The notes beneath the pieces are model-generated. The model searched no databases, was not told the DNA's origin, and worked only from the letters and a program-made list of their open reading frames with translations. A program made the position numbers and the translations under genes. 64,000 nt of DNA from Mixta intestinalis (GTDB lineage: Bacteria > Pseudomonadota > Gammaproteobacteria > Enterobacterales > Enterobacteriaceae), in contig NZ_CP028271.1 of assembly GCF_009914055.1 (NCBI RefSeq), positions 2,356,001-2,420,000 on the forward strand, given 5' to 3'. Below, piece after piece: positions 17,999 through 27,857 of the stretch. How positions within the stretch are numbered: the first letter of the stretch is position 1; each line of letters begins with the position of its first letter.

Positions 17999-20620
17999 TT
18001 ACTCCATGTGCATAATATCTTTTAGGCTTTGCATTTCAACCTGCATCGTTGGGTGTTTTTCAGGAGCTAATCCTGATGGAGTAATTCCCCACATGGTTTT
18101 TTCCAGCCATTTTTGCAACTCATTAGTTTGTTTATAAGAAATATAAAAAGCTGATATTAATAGCACTCCTGCCATAATCCATCCAAGAGTAAGGCCAACG
18201 ATTTCCATACTGACTGCCACCGAACCCAATGTAGCGGATCCTACACGTATTCCCAAAATAGCAATGATATCCCCAACAAACTTCCAGCTGATAAATGGCG
18301 CTACTGATAAATACAACCCTGAAATTGCTGATGCACCATACGCAAAGGCTAAGCCTCTACGCTTATTATTCCACTCTTCTTTAAAATGAACAGCATCATA
18401 ATATGCCGACATTAATCCCCCTGCAGCGCCAAAATATCTTCCTGTTGCAGCAAACCATCCGGCAATTTTTTCTGCAGCAGAAGCAGAAAAAGCAGCGCCT
18501 AGTTTATTAAAGCGTATAATCGCCGTTTCTATTGTTCCAGCCGTTGTTCCCGTTAAGGATAACGTGCCTGCCCAGAAGCGATTTCTGGCCTCCTGCTGGC
18601 TTGCGGTAAGAGGTTTATGGCTAAAATCCATACTTACCCATAGCGCCGCCGTTTGTAAAGCCATGGAAACAACACCAAGCGCCAGCGGCACACTCTGCCT
18701 TATCGAGCTAAAGCTGGCATTAACATGATTTTGCCAGCGAGCGAACAGCAGCCTGTCAACCTCAGCTTCGGTACGCAAAGATTCTTGCAGGCGATAATTA
18801 CGTTGGTTTTCAGGCAATGCAGCCAGTTTATCAAAAGTTTCCAAATCAATAGCGCCAACATAATTCCGTTCGCCGTTCCCGCTAAGAGGCAGGCCATCAA
18901 TTTTCAGACGACGCACTTCCCAGCGAACATACATACGTAAGACATCTTCCGTTTTATCACCTGCAATGCCAGCGTTTCGGCCCATCACCCTGACAATATC
19001 TTCAACAAATTCAGCTTCTGTCGCCACTCGGGGTATAGGTATAAAGGCGCGCCGAACGCTGGCCGCCATTATACCAAACAGCCGATAGCTTAAACGGCTT
19101 TTGGCTGCCGTTTGCAAAAGATAAGAAACGCTACCGGTCAGATTACCCAAAAATGCACCAAGGTAGCCTGCTCCTGCCTCATGCATTTGGCCCAGCGTAT
19201 CCTTGAACGCATCAGCAAAAGAGCTCCATGGCTTATCCCATAGACTGCTCTTATCCTGAAAGTAGGCCTCAAAGCGCTCTGAAAATTTATCCTGATTAAA
19301 CACCAGCGCACGCATTAGAATATTATCATTATCATCCGTTCTCTTTTTCAGCTGCTCGGTGAAATAGCGAAACGTCAACGCTTTGTCCTGCATACCAGTA
19401 ATGCAGTAATTAACCGTTTGAATATAGTCGAATCCGCTCTCGATATTTGTTTCATCAAAGTTATATTTAAAGTAACTCGTAGTCAGTTCACTTTTGAACC
19501 ATGCCAGATACATTTCAGACGCGGGTATGATAACCGAGCCATCGTAATTTTTTATTTCCCCGTTAAATTCTTTAACAGACTGCTCAAGCTGTTTTTCATC
19601 GTAGTGCGCCGCGTAAGTTTGCCACTTTTCATGCACTATCCTTTGCAGGTTACTATCCAGATAAGCATTACTTTGCTCTGCAAGTTCCGCTGATGGCAAA
19701 AGAGGCATTGCTCCGCGCGTATTAACTCCAAGCTTATCCCTCATCGCCCTAAATTCAGTTTCTGAAATGACATCGCGAGCACACTGACGAATCATTGCCT
19801 CCTTCATGCCCGTTATCGTGCTGGCAAGCACATATTTCCACAGGTGTTTTTCATTGGCGTAAAGATCACGCACTATCTGATAAGACAACAGTGATGAAAT
19901 TTCCTGTAAGACGGCAACCGGATCCTGAAGAACTATCATGGCACCACTGCCGGGCATTAACTGCTCTGCAGCCTGCAATAAATTAGCGCCAGCAGCAGGA
20001 AGCGGCTGAAAAGAGGATGCCGAATAATCTTTCATTTCAGCATAAACGGATAAAGAGTGATGTTCAGCAACAACTTCGCTCAACCGGGAAAGCGCTAGCA
20101 GATTTTCTCCCTGCCCGTTGTTAAGCCAGGCGTCCATATCAAACTTTTGCATCGTTCTCTGACGAACACTGGGATCTTCATATTTTTTCCTGATCGCTGG
20201 TGTCCATTTATTTTCCGACCAGCCAAACCAGAATACACCGTTCTTCATGGGAGGGGGCATTATCGGCAAAGTCACCAGAGAAGCGCGAGCCAGCTCATCT
20301 GGTTTAGTTATGCAGGGCTTCATTTCACCGCTTAACAAGCCTGGTGGTATATAACCAGAGCCAGGTAAAGGATAATAATAGCCCTGTTTCGTTACATAAT
20401 AATCCTGCCAGCGGTCGATCATCTCATCATAGACATGGAGATAGCCCTCCCTCAGTAAACGCCCCGTATAGGATGTTTTTCCACCAGGAACAATAGACGG
20501 ATAAACTTCTTCCGGTAAGTGAGGAACTTTATCGTTCTTATCTGCAATGCCGGGACGTATTGGTAAAACGGGTAAACCATAGCGACTGCAAAAACCACAC
20601 CCCTGATTACTTTTTTCCAT
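17999..20620 (-). CDS. VasX-like T6SS effector 1 (pore-forming type)
   Basis: This 873-residue effector begins with CGFCSRYGLPVLPIRPG, the VasX N-terminal-region signature, and shares conserved blocks with effector 2 (KPCITKPDELARASL, NGVFWFGWSE, FDMDAWLNNG). Hydrophobic segments lie at about 650-680 and in a cluster at about 765-840, consistent with a C-terminal membrane-inserting domain. The start at 20620 has AAAGGA at normal spacing; upstream in-frame codons overlap the DUF4123 gene. The order vgrG - DUF4123 - effector - DUF6708 - PAAR is a classic cargo module, so this protein is probably loaded on the adjacent VgrG through the DUF4123 chaperone. Confidence 0.8.
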   Translation of the reverse strand: MEKSNQGCGFCSRYGLPVLPIRPGIADKNDKVPHLPEEVYPSIVPGGKTSYTGRLLREGYLHVYDEMIDRWQDYYVTKQGYYYPLPGSGYIPPGLLSGEMKPCITKPDELARASLVTLPIMPPPMKNGVFWFGWSENKWTPAIRKKYEDPSVRQRTMQKFDMDAWLNNGQGENLLALSRLSEVVAEHHSLSVYAEMKDYSASSFQPLPAAGANLLQAAEQLMPGSGAMIVLQDPVAVLQEISSLLSYQIVRDLYANEKHLWKYVLASTITGMKEAMIRQCARDVISETEFRAMRDKLGVNTRGAMPLLPSAELAEQSNAYLDSNLQRIVHEKWQTYAAHYDEKQLEQSVKEFNGEIKNYDGSVIIPASEMYLAWFKSELTTSYFKYNFDETNIESGFDYIQTVNYCITGMQDKALTFRYFTEQLKKRTDDNDNILMRALVFNQDKFSERFEAYFQDKSSLWDKPWSSFADAFKDTLGQMHEAGAGYLGAFLGNLTGSVSYLLQTAAKSRLSYRLFGIMAASVRRAFIPIPRVATEAEFVEDIVRVMGRNAGIAGDKTEDVLRMYVRWEVRRLKIDGLPLSGNGERNYVGAIDLETFDKLAALPENQRNYRLQESLRTEAEVDRLLFARWQNHVNASFSSIRQSVPLALGVVSMALQTAALWVSMDFSHKPLTASQQEARNRFWAGTLSLTGTTAGTIETAIIRFNKLGAAFSASAAEKIAGWFAATGRYFGAAGGLMSAYYDAVHFKEEWNNKRRGLAFAYGASAISGLYLSVAPFISWKFVGDIIAILGIRVGSATLGSVAVSMEIVGLTLGWIMAGVLLISAFYISYKQTNELQKWLEKTMWGITPSGLAPEKHPTMQVEMQSLKDIMHME

Positions 20621-20633
20621 CGTCACATTCCTT

Positions 20634-21485
20634 TCAACGCCCTGACTGAATAACGATCTCCTGCCATTGAATATCACTCAGGTTTCTTACTGTTCGGAAA
20701 AATATTCCCGGCTTATTGTTTGCATATTTTAGCAAATTCTGGATTACAGGAGCGCGCCAAAAATCAGGTGAACGAGTTAAGGCACTACAGGTGAAAATAA
20801 TTAAATCATCGTCGTGCTCAAGCCCCAAACCTCTTCCCTGATTTAATAAATTTTCAATCTCCTGACTGCATCGCTGGCGCTCCTGAATATTACTACCAAT
20901 TTCCATTTCATTTAGTACGCAGTTTATCAAACCAATATTTTGCAACCGGGAAAATGGCGGAGTATTGCCGCTTTCTGCGTCAGCAGAACCGCTTTGCGAG
21001 GAACGATACTCTAAGCTATGCCATTGTCCTTCAATCCACAGAGTCCAGTGTGTGATTTGATTAACAGGAAGGAAAGCCATTAACTCTTTCCATGTAAACA
21101 TCCAGAAAAAGTGAATTAACACGCGCGGATCATAGTAACGAATGATATAGTTTTGATGCCTTTCATCAGTAAAAAGCATGGCTTTAATCAGCGAACTGCG
21201 AATCTCTTGCGCAGAGCTGTCGCTTCGAAACACTAACTTACATAGCGGAGGTACGTCTGAAGACGTCGCCTGACCCAGCTGCTGCATCAACGTTTGCCAA
21301 CCATCCGCCTTCATCTCTTTTAGCGGCAGCAACCACGGATAGAGCGGAGCCTGAGGTTGCAGCATGGGTGAAACCATTTCCAGCACCGGCCACGATTTAT
21401 CAATATCCGGATGCTGCATTCTGTCAATAATGGCAAAATCATGCTGGCCTAATGGCAGCGGATTTTCCAGGTAGTGTGGTTGCAT
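20634..21485 (-). CDS. DUF4123 (Tap/TEC) effector chaperone
   Basis: DUF4123 proteins bind a specific effector and hand it to the VgrG C-terminus. The 283-residue product has the family layout: FAIIDRMQHPD near the start, PWLLPL at about 50, and the conserved YYDPRVLIHFFWMFTWKEL block at about 117-136. It lies 10 bases after the vgrG stop with GAGGACG upstream of its ATG, and 13 bases before the effector it presumably serves. Confidence 0.85.
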   Translation of the reverse strand: MQPHYLENPLPLGQHDFAIIDRMQHPDIDKSWPVLEMVSPMLQPQAPLYPWLLPLKEMKADGWQTLMQQLGQATSSDVPPLCKLVFRSDSSAQEIRSSLIKAMLFTDERHQNYIIRYYDPRVLIHFFWMFTWKELMAFLPVNQITHWTLWIEGQWHSLEYRSSQSGSADAESGNTPPFSRLQNIGLINCVLNEMEIGSNIQERQRCSQEIENLLNQGRGLGLEHDDDLIIFTCSALTRSPDFWRAPVIQNLLKYANNKPGIFFRTVRNLSDIQWQEIVIQSGR

Positions 21486-21495
21486 CTTTGCGTCC

Positions 21496-23871
21496 TCACT
21501 TCAACGGTACGGTAGCACTGCCCTGAATAAGCGCTTCAGATGCTGCATTTTCACAGGCGGTAAATTTAGGGAACGGAGCCTGCTGCATTGCAGGACCAGC
21601 GTAATTAAAGTCAGCGCTCTTCACGTTAAACTCACCACCGGTGCCGTTCTCTATTTTTGTCGGGTCAATTGTCAGAAAAGAGCCACCGCATTGCAGCGTA
21701 ATTTTCTTCTTAGCTGAAATGATAATTTCATCATCGGTACTGGTAACAGAAAGCGCTTTGGCAGCAATGATATCCATACCATCACTCTGTGCCTGAATTT
21801 CAACCATTCCTTTAGCTGCTACCAGTTTCATGCCTAATTCATGCACAAATGCAACAAAGCCTTTTTTAGCCGCCAGAACCATGCGCTTGAGCGCACTGAC
21901 CTCTGTATTACCACCAGCAGTAAATATTTGGTTATGGTTTGCGCTCAGCTGAATATGCTGAGGCGTGGACAGTGCTATACCTCCGGGCGCTCCGGCAACG
22001 ATAACCGGCTCTTGAAGCTGGTCTACGCTTTGCTGCAAAAACTGTTGTTGACTGTTCTCATCCAATCCATCAATTTTTGCCGTTATCAGGACATCAGACA
22101 GCGACTGCGCCAGCGCTAATGCATCAGCGAGCTGACGCTTAATTTCATCCATACTCAACTGCTGCGCCATCGCTTTCGGCTGGGCCTGCGTTGTCAGCAG
22201 TAAACCTTTACCGCCGCGAACGGCGATCCAGTCATCAGTGCGGATTTCGGCCCCCTCGCCCCGCTGCTGCCGCTCGCTGTCCACCAGGTGGCCGAGGTTC
22301 AGCTGGCTTTTGCCACCATACTCCGTGGAGATTTTGATATGCTCCTGGCCGCGGCTGTCGTCCAGACGAATTTTGTTATTACTCGGCGTGCGCAGTACGT
22401 TGCGCTTGTAGTTACGGATAGTGACGTGATCCGGGTGGGCCGAATCATGCAGCACGCCGGCAATATAGGGACGATCCGGGTTGCCATCCTCAAAGCCTAT
22501 CGCTACCTCGGTGCCCGCCAGCAGCGGCAAATGCAGGCCGTAAGTGTCGCCAGCATAGGGGCGCGCCTGGCGCACCCACAGGCTTTCGAAGCCGGTTTCC
22601 CAGATGTCGCGATCGAACAGCATATTGACGCGATAACGTCCGTCTTTATCGATATGCCCGTAGGTATCGTTTTCAGTGGTGCTGGTAACGCGTGCCGGTA
22701 GCGTACCCGCCATTACCGGGCGCTCGCCCGGCGCGGGGCGGAAGCTGTAATCGGTGCTGTCCGGGATGGCGTCAAAATGGATTTCGAAACTTCTGTCGCG
22801 TCGCGCATGGCTGTGCATATGCGTAATCACCACGCCCTTCGTGAAAACCTCCGTGACCTCTTTTCCGCCGCTGACCTGTAATAGCTGGCCCGGCGTCAGC
22901 GTTGCACAGCTGGTTATTCCTTTAAGCCGCGTTTGGTCGTTCAGGTAACGCTCATGGCGCAAACGAGCATAGAATGCACCCGTTTCCGGCTGCGGATAGC
23001 GCTCAGCGGCATTGCCTGCCGTCAGGTAATTGTCGGCGTAGTGATAGGCTTCGCCATAGGTGGTGACATCGCTGCGGGAGACATCAGCCTGCGCATTCAT
23101 CTCCGCCGTCGCCTGGCGATAGTTATAGTCGCGGGTGCTGACCTGTTTCTCTACCACGCGGTGGCGGCTCTCCATGCCCCATACCGATTCCACTCCCTCG
23201 TCGTGCTGCCCGGAAGGCGGCACCGAAGGCAGAGTTATCGCCGCTTCGTGGCCCTGCCGACTGTCGCTGAACTCTACAACGTCGATGTTGAGGCGCGTAT
23301 CGGTGGTGAAACGAAACCAGATGCCCACCTCGCCCAGCAGGCGAGTAATAAAGTGCAAATCGTCTTCGCCGTACTGCATCACCTGCTCACGACGCGGGTA
23401 TGTCTGACTCAGCGAAAAGAGAAAATCCTGGCCGCGCAGGCCGTGACGCTCGCGCAGGATTTTTTCCACAATCTGCGGTACCGACATATCCTGATAAATC
23501 GCGTTCTGATGGGATCGATCGAGCAGCGCCAGACGTGGCTGTAACGTCAGCGCGTAGCGGGTTTCATCCCGTGAGGTGCTGAGGCGCTCAAATCCGGTAA
23601 CCACGCCCTGCATGACACGTACCGGCTGCTGGATTTTCAGGCCGAATCCCTGCGCTACCGGTGCCTGTAACGTCAGGGAGGCCGGTTTCATCAGCATTGT
23701 ATCGCGACTGATCGCGTGATCGGGGCTGGTAAACTCGATGCGGTAACGAAACGGCTGGCTTAGCCGTTCTTCCCCCTCAAAAGCCAGCACGTCCAGTATG
23801 GTGTGGCAGTCCCGCACCGCCAGCAGATGATGGCTGTGGCTGAACCTTATGGAGGTAGGATTAGTGCTCAT
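21496..23871 (-). CDS. vgrG: T6SS spike protein VgrG
   Basis: VgrG trimers form the spike that caps the Hcp tube and carries effectors. The 791-residue protein has the gp27-like part (start to about 400, with FEGEERLSQPFRYRIEF), the gp5 OB-fold (about 400-500, with the LWVRQARPYAGDTYGLHLPL region and a GFEDGNPDRPYIAGVLHD motif), then a DUF2345-type repetitive beta region to the end. No enzymatic extension is visible. Composition falls from GC-rich to AT-rich near 22200, so the cargo-specific 3' end appears exchanged, a common pattern for vgrG. The following DUF4123 and effector genes match this exchanged tail. Confidence 0.95.
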   Translation of the reverse strand: MSTNPTSIRFSHSHHLLAVRDCHTILDVLAFEGEERLSQPFRYRIEFTSPDHAISRDTMLMKPASLTLQAPVAQGFGLKIQQPVRVMQGVVTGFERLSTSRDETRYALTLQPRLALLDRSHQNAIYQDMSVPQIVEKILRERHGLRGQDFLFSLSQTYPRREQVMQYGEDDLHFITRLLGEVGIWFRFTTDTRLNIDVVEFSDSRQGHEAAITLPSVPPSGQHDEGVESVWGMESRHRVVEKQVSTRDYNYRQATAEMNAQADVSRSDVTTYGEAYHYADNYLTAGNAAERYPQPETGAFYARLRHERYLNDQTRLKGITSCATLTPGQLLQVSGGKEVTEVFTKGVVITHMHSHARRDRSFEIHFDAIPDSTDYSFRPAPGERPVMAGTLPARVTSTTENDTYGHIDKDGRYRVNMLFDRDIWETGFESLWVRQARPYAGDTYGLHLPLLAGTEVAIGFEDGNPDRPYIAGVLHDSAHPDHVTIRNYKRNVLRTPSNNKIRLDDSRGQEHIKISTEYGGKSQLNLGHLVDSERQQRGEGAEIRTDDWIAVRGGKGLLLTTQAQPKAMAQQLSMDEIKRQLADALALAQSLSDVLITAKIDGLDENSQQQFLQQSVDQLQEPVIVAGAPGGIALSTPQHIQLSANHNQIFTAGGNTEVSALKRMVLAAKKGFVAFVHELGMKLVAAKGMVEIQAQSDGMDIIAAKALSVTSTDDEIIISAKKKITLQCGGSFLTIDPTKIENGTGGEFNVKSADFNYAGPAMQQAPFPKFTACENAASEALIQGSATVPLK

Positions 23872-23958
23872 GCGTTGTCTCCTTCCGTTGGTGCTTTCCC
23901 GCGTTCAGGCATGCCGTGTTTTCAGTTTATTTTTCTGGAACATGCCCGCTGTTTAGCT

Positions 23959-23998
23959 ACGCTACCGCCCGTCGCTGTTACCCAAGCGCATCAGGTCT
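23959..23998. repeat. short repeat upstream of vgrG, shared with 35000-35039
   Basis: A stretch of about 38 bases (CGCTACCGCCC..TCGCTGTT.ACCCAAGCGCAT.AGGTC) recurs in the hcp-clpV gap with a few mismatches and one indel, in the same orientation relative to the genes. It does not form a terminator. It could be a relic of the duplicated T6SS block or a shared control element. Confidence 0.7.
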
Positions 23999-24018
23999 GG
24001 TTGCAAATTGTGGGATCG

Positions 24019-25686
24019 TTACTCAGCGTCTGGCGCCTGACAGGCATCCTCCTGTGGCACCAGGCTGATTTCTACTCGCCGGTTCAGCGCTCGCCCTTCC
24101 GGCGTATCATTGTCGGCAACCGGACGGCTTTCGCCGTAGCCCTGCACCGCAAAGCAGCTTTCTGCTACATCGCCGCTGTCACGCATCCAGTCACGCACCG
24201 CTTCAGCGCGCTTCAGGGAGAGCGCCTGGTTTTTCTGGGTACTACCGGTGTTGTCGGTATGGCCCGCAACCACGATCAGCCAGCCTGGTTTCGCCTTAAT
24301 GCCCAGCAGTGAATTCACCAGCAGCCGCGTTGAGCCGGGCTTCAGCGCCGCCTTACCGGAATCAAACAGCGACATGCTATCGAGGCGTACAATGGACGGC
24401 GGCGGTTCTGGCACGGGCGCAGGCTCAGGTGGAGGCGGCGGCGGAAGATAAGAGCGGATGGCCTCCAGTAGCGGCAGGCGCAGGCGTCCCCCCTGATAAA
24501 GCCCCAGGCTCATTCGTAACGGTTCGCCGTTGCGCGCCCAGTCATCCAGCTGCGCCGCATCCGTACGTAATAGCGTCACGGCTCTGGCTTTAGGCTCATA
24601 ATCGTCCATCGAAATATGGTTATAGTGCCGGATATCGAAACTAAGACGCTGCAACAGCTGACGATTGTTACAGCCGCTGCTGCACAGGGCGGCGGCGGCG
24701 GCGAGCGTGAAAACAGACAGCGCGCTGCGCCATGCCCGCTGACGCGGCGTCAGTCCTTGTCCCGTGGGAAGCAGAGGAAAAATGAAATCAGGCAGTAGCG
24801 ATGACGAGGCGGCTGCCGTATCGATCGGCTGCCAGCCCGCTACGTTCTGTAGCGCGGTATGTCGCTGTAGCCAGGCGGTCCAGAGCGACGCGGCTAAGGT
24901 TGCGGGCAGCGCTGGTCCCATCCCCCAGACAACGGCGGCGGGAGACACCGGTGGGATGTCGGGGTTCTCATCAACAAATACACTGGAAACGTGCTGCTGA
25001 AACCAACACATCAGATAGTTTATCAGCACCTGCTGCCGCATGGCGCTGGCCCCGCCGTTGGCGATCCAGGAGGTGACCGAGCAGGGTGCAGCCCCGGCAC
25101 GCCAGAGAACAGGCGTCTCGCCTGCAACCACCGATTGCCAAAGCATATCATTCATAATGGCGCTGCCCGCCAGACCGTTCAGCACCAGCGGAATGCTATG
25201 CCCGCTCGCCTTACGCAGCTGGCTGATTTGCCAGCGCAGCGCCAGCAGACGGCTGGTCAGGGATTCCGTATCGCTGTGCTGCTGTGGACAAACCATCACC
25301 ATTACCGCCAGCTGACGTCCCCAGCCGGGCCGCTGCCACAGCAGCTGGCGCACAACCGGTTCAATCTGCAGATAGTTTTCTACCCTGATCCAGCAGCCCT
25401 GGGTTACCGTCAGCACCGGCGTCTCATTCGGCCAGCTTTGCGGAACGTCGCCACAAACCAGCACTATCGGCTGGCGGTAGGTGACATCCGGCAAATTATC
25501 CAGGTTAAGGGTGGATTCACAGGCCTGACGGCGGCTGGCAATATAGCTGATTACCGCGATTAACGCCCAGATGGTCAGCATCAGCAACAGGGCGTTTAAA
25601 CGCGATAGCGGCAGAAAAACCAGACAGACAACGGCTGACAAAAACGCGGCCCACAGCGCCAGCATATGCCGCTGTAGGGCACTCAT
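24019..25686 (-). CDS. tagL: OmpA-domain peptidoglycan-binding T6SS protein (TagL-like)
   Basis: This 555-residue protein anchors the T6SS membrane complex to the cell wall. Two adjacent transmembrane segments lie at about 10-50, followed by a large cytoplasmic region, a third segment near 318-335, a Pro-rich linker (SYLPPPPPPEPAPVPEPPP), and a C-terminal OmpA-like domain with VVAGHTDNTGS and the closing YGESRPVADNDTPEGRALNR motif that holds the peptidoglycan-binding Asp/Arg. The start overlaps the tssL stop by four bases. A truncated relative of this gene lies at 35695-35949. Confidence 0.88.
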   Translation of the reverse strand: MSALQRHMLALWAAFLSAVVCLVFLPLSRLNALLLMLTIWALIAVISYIASRRQACESTLNLDNLPDVTYRQPIVLVCGDVPQSWPNETPVLTVTQGCWIRVENYLQIEPVVRQLLWQRPGWGRQLAVMVMVCPQQHSDTESLTSRLLALRWQISQLRKASGHSIPLVLNGLAGSAIMNDMLWQSVVAGETPVLWRAGAAPCSVTSWIANGGASAMRQQVLINYLMCWFQQHVSSVFVDENPDIPPVSPAAVVWGMGPALPATLAASLWTAWLQRHTALQNVAGWQPIDTAAASSSLLPDFIFPLLPTGQGLTPRQRAWRSALSVFTLAAAAALCSSGCNNRQLLQRLSFDIRHYNHISMDDYEPKARAVTLLRTDAAQLDDWARNGEPLRMSLGLYQGGRLRLPLLEAIRSYLPPPPPPEPAPVPEPPPSIVRLDSMSLFDSGKAALKPGSTRLLVNSLLGIKAKPGWLIVVAGHTDNTGSTQKNQALSLKRAEAVRDWMRDSGDVAESCFAVQGYGESRPVADNDTPEGRALNRRVEISLVPQEDACQAPDAE

Positions 25687-26372
25687 TTTACCACCTCAGG
25701 CAGCTGCGTTATCAGCATTCGATCGAGCCAGAGATCCAGCCCCCACCACAGCGCCGCCAGCACCAGCACGCTGACGCCAATACGCATCGGCCAGGAGGCA
25801 AAACAGCTGCCCATGCCGCGTCCAGCCGTTGCCTGCGCCAGGACAGGCTGATCCTGAGGATAGCTAAACGGGGGAACCTGTTCGCTGAGCGCTTTTACCA
25901 GCTTTTCACGATCGGGCGCGTGCAGCGATCGATAGCCGCCGAGAAAACCCAGCAGCATAACGCGATGAAAACAGGTAATTACCGCCGTTTCTGGCGCGGG
26001 CTCACGCAGTACATCACGCATACGATCGCACAGCGTATCTCCGGCTTCGATAGTACCGAGGAAATGGCCCTGCAGCGGCAGGTTATACCACTGCACGCAG
26101 GCATCATCCTGTACGCCGCGGCCTTTTACCGCCTCATCCAGCAGCGCACACTGGGCAATGAGAATGTGCTGGCAACTCGCTTCATCAAGCCCCGCTTCCC
26201 GCAGCGCCTTCTGCACGTGCTCCACATCATTAACGCAGCGTTCCCACAGGATGCGTCCTTCACCATCCTTAAACTCCGGTCCGTGGTGCAGGCTGATCAC
26301 CTGTAACCACGTATCCTGGAGCAGCGCATCGATATCAATAGACGCGGCGATTCCGCGTTTGCTGTCACTCAT
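25683..26372 (-). CDS. tssL: T6SS inner-membrane protein TssL (DotU family)
   Basis: TssL bridges the baseplate and TssM at the inner membrane. The 229-residue product is a short-form DotU protein: a helical cytoplasmic domain (conserved CALLDEAVKGRG and WYNLPLQGHFLGT) and one C-terminal transmembrane helix (about 198-220). It carries no peptidoglycan-binding extension; that function is supplied by the adjacent OmpA-domain gene. It overlaps tssK by four bases. Confidence 0.93.
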   Translation of the reverse strand: MSDSKRGIAASIDIDALLQDTWLQVISLHHGPEFKDGEGRILWERCVNDVEHVQKALREAGLDEASCQHILIAQCALLDEAVKGRGVQDDACVQWYNLPLQGHFLGTIEAGDTLCDRMRDVLREPAPETAVITCFHRVMLLGFLGGYRSLHAPDREKLVKALSEQVPPFSYPQDQPVLAQATAGRGMGSCFASWPMRIGVSVLVLAALWWGLDLWLDRMLITQLPEVVK

Positions 26373-27709
26373 GTTCTCAGTACCGCAAAAAGTTCAAGTT
26401 CAGGCTCTCCCAGCGTACCCGGCGTGTAGAACATGCAGCTGCCGCTCTCCAGCATTTCCTGCGCGGCGGGATGGGAAAGATCGAGAGAGAAATACTGGTT
26501 TTCCAGGCGCAGCGGAATCGCTGCCGGGACATGCCGCAGCGGCCTGAGCGGGATCCCCTGACGGGAAGCATTAACCAGGCTGGTGACATAGTCGGGGCTG
26601 CCGACTTTACACTGGCGCGGGAACTGCTCCTGCAGCTGCGCCACCGACAGCGGCGAACGCACCGAGAGGTAATAATCCGCGCCTTCGCGCAGACGCGGAT
26701 CCTGTAGACGGGCCAGCCACTGACGCATCCGCTTATCGTGCGTCAGCTCAATCGCTATCACACGTGACGGCAGGCTGGCTTCCAGCAGATCGCTTAACAG
26801 TTCAAATAACGGCGGGAAGACGTGGTTGAGCTGTTCATGCTGATAAACCGGAATCGCGCTGACCTGATGTTCCAGCGAGAAAGTGAGCAGGCTGCCTGCC
26901 AGACGTGCCAGTTCTGGGTAGAGCCGCTCCGCCGCGCTTTGTGGAAAGTGCTGAAACTGACCGAGTACCGGCTCGGCGCTGTTGAGCGCGTTCAGTAACC
27001 AGAACAGCGAAACGTCCGCTACCGCGAAATCTGCCATCCGCTCATTGCTTTCGCGGCGCATTGCCATCAGGCGATTCAGACGCGCACGTAGCTGCGTCAT
27101 CAACAGTTCCAGCTGGGTCATCAGCCAGCGACTGCCGCTCAGGGTAAGTAGCGGCGGCAGAAAGGTTTCATCCAGCGTCCAGCTACCCTGTGAATCCTGT
27201 TGCAGGCGCGCCAGCGGGCAGGTGAGGTAATCGCTGTTGTTCTGATGTGCAAAGCGCAGCGTCAGCTCCGGCTGCATAACGGCAATCTGCCGATCGTCAT
27301 CGCCAAACTGATTACGGATATCGTGCCAGCGCTGGCGATAGCGTACCGGACGCTCCGCCGTCTCTTCCGGTTTCAAACAGTTGCCGCCGTTGGCACGCAG
27401 CAGCGGCAGCGCCAGTACCACAATCACCTGCTGCTGCTCACCGTCCAGCGCCAGCACGGGCGGCAAAGGATCGGCGTTGCTGGTATCAATCAGCGTACCG
27501 TCCTGGAAACGCAGGTGCAGGCGGCGTGCCTGCAAACGTCCCAGTTTCAGCATATCCGGCTCAAAGGCAGCCTCAAACACGCCCCACGGATGGTTGAGCC
27601 CCATTTGAGCAATACATTCTGTGGTCCAGGCCGTCCAGGCGGCCTGCTGCTGAAAATGCTGGGGGGCGATCATAATGCCGCGGCCCCATAAAGGTTGTTC
27701 CGTTTTCAT
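26369..27709 (-). CDS. tssK: T6SS baseplate adaptor TssK
   Basis: TssK is the trimeric receptor-binding-like protein that connects the baseplate to the membrane complex. The 446-residue product has the family start PLWGRGIMIAPQHFQQQ and the C-terminal NQYFSLDL region. Its ATG overlaps the TAA of the tssC' remnant (TAATG), so translation may be coupled to that 43-codon frame. A second, truncated tssK start is found at 35904-36119. Confidence 0.93.
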   Translation of the reverse strand: MKTEQPLWGRGIMIAPQHFQQQAAWTAWTTECIAQMGLNHPWGVFEAAFEPDMLKLGRLQARRLHLRFQDGTLIDTSNADPLPPVLALDGEQQQVIVVLALPLLRANGGNCLKPEETAERPVRYRQRWHDIRNQFGDDDRQIAVMQPELTLRFAHQNNSDYLTCPLARLQQDSQGSWTLDETFLPPLLTLSGSRWLMTQLELLMTQLRARLNRLMAMRRESNERMADFAVADVSLFWLLNALNSAEPVLGQFQHFPQSAAERLYPELARLAGSLLTFSLEHQVSAIPVYQHEQLNHVFPPLFELLSDLLEASLPSRVIAIELTHDKRMRQWLARLQDPRLREGADYYLSVRSPLSVAQLQEQFPRQCKVGSPDYVTSLVNASRQGIPLRPLRHVPAAIPLRLENQYFSLDLSHPAAQEMLESGSCMFYTPGTLGEPELELFAVLRT

Positions 27710-27840
27710 TATTTACCTGCCTTATGCCGTTGCAGGTTGGTGTGTCTAAACAGCGAGGCATCTATGCTCGCTGACTGCGGGCGTTCCGACATCCGACTCG
27801 CGCCGCCCGTCGTGTTTCCATGTTGTATTAACATCAGCAT
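27709..27840 (-). pseudogene. tssC remnant (43 codons)
   Basis: The frame runs from an ATG at 27840 to a TAA that overlaps the tssK start. By hand alignment, 15 of its first 33 residues equal the TssC start encoded at 37682 (MLM..Q..N..GG.S...ER....S..ASLF), and its end (RHKAGK) could match the TssC end (MPKAKA). About 470 codons are missing. The bases before its ATG closely match those before intact tssC (CAGCATCTTC..., GTTAATCCGTTAA on the plus strand). Confidence 0.8.
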
Positions 27841-27857
27841 CTTCCCTTGTTAATCCG

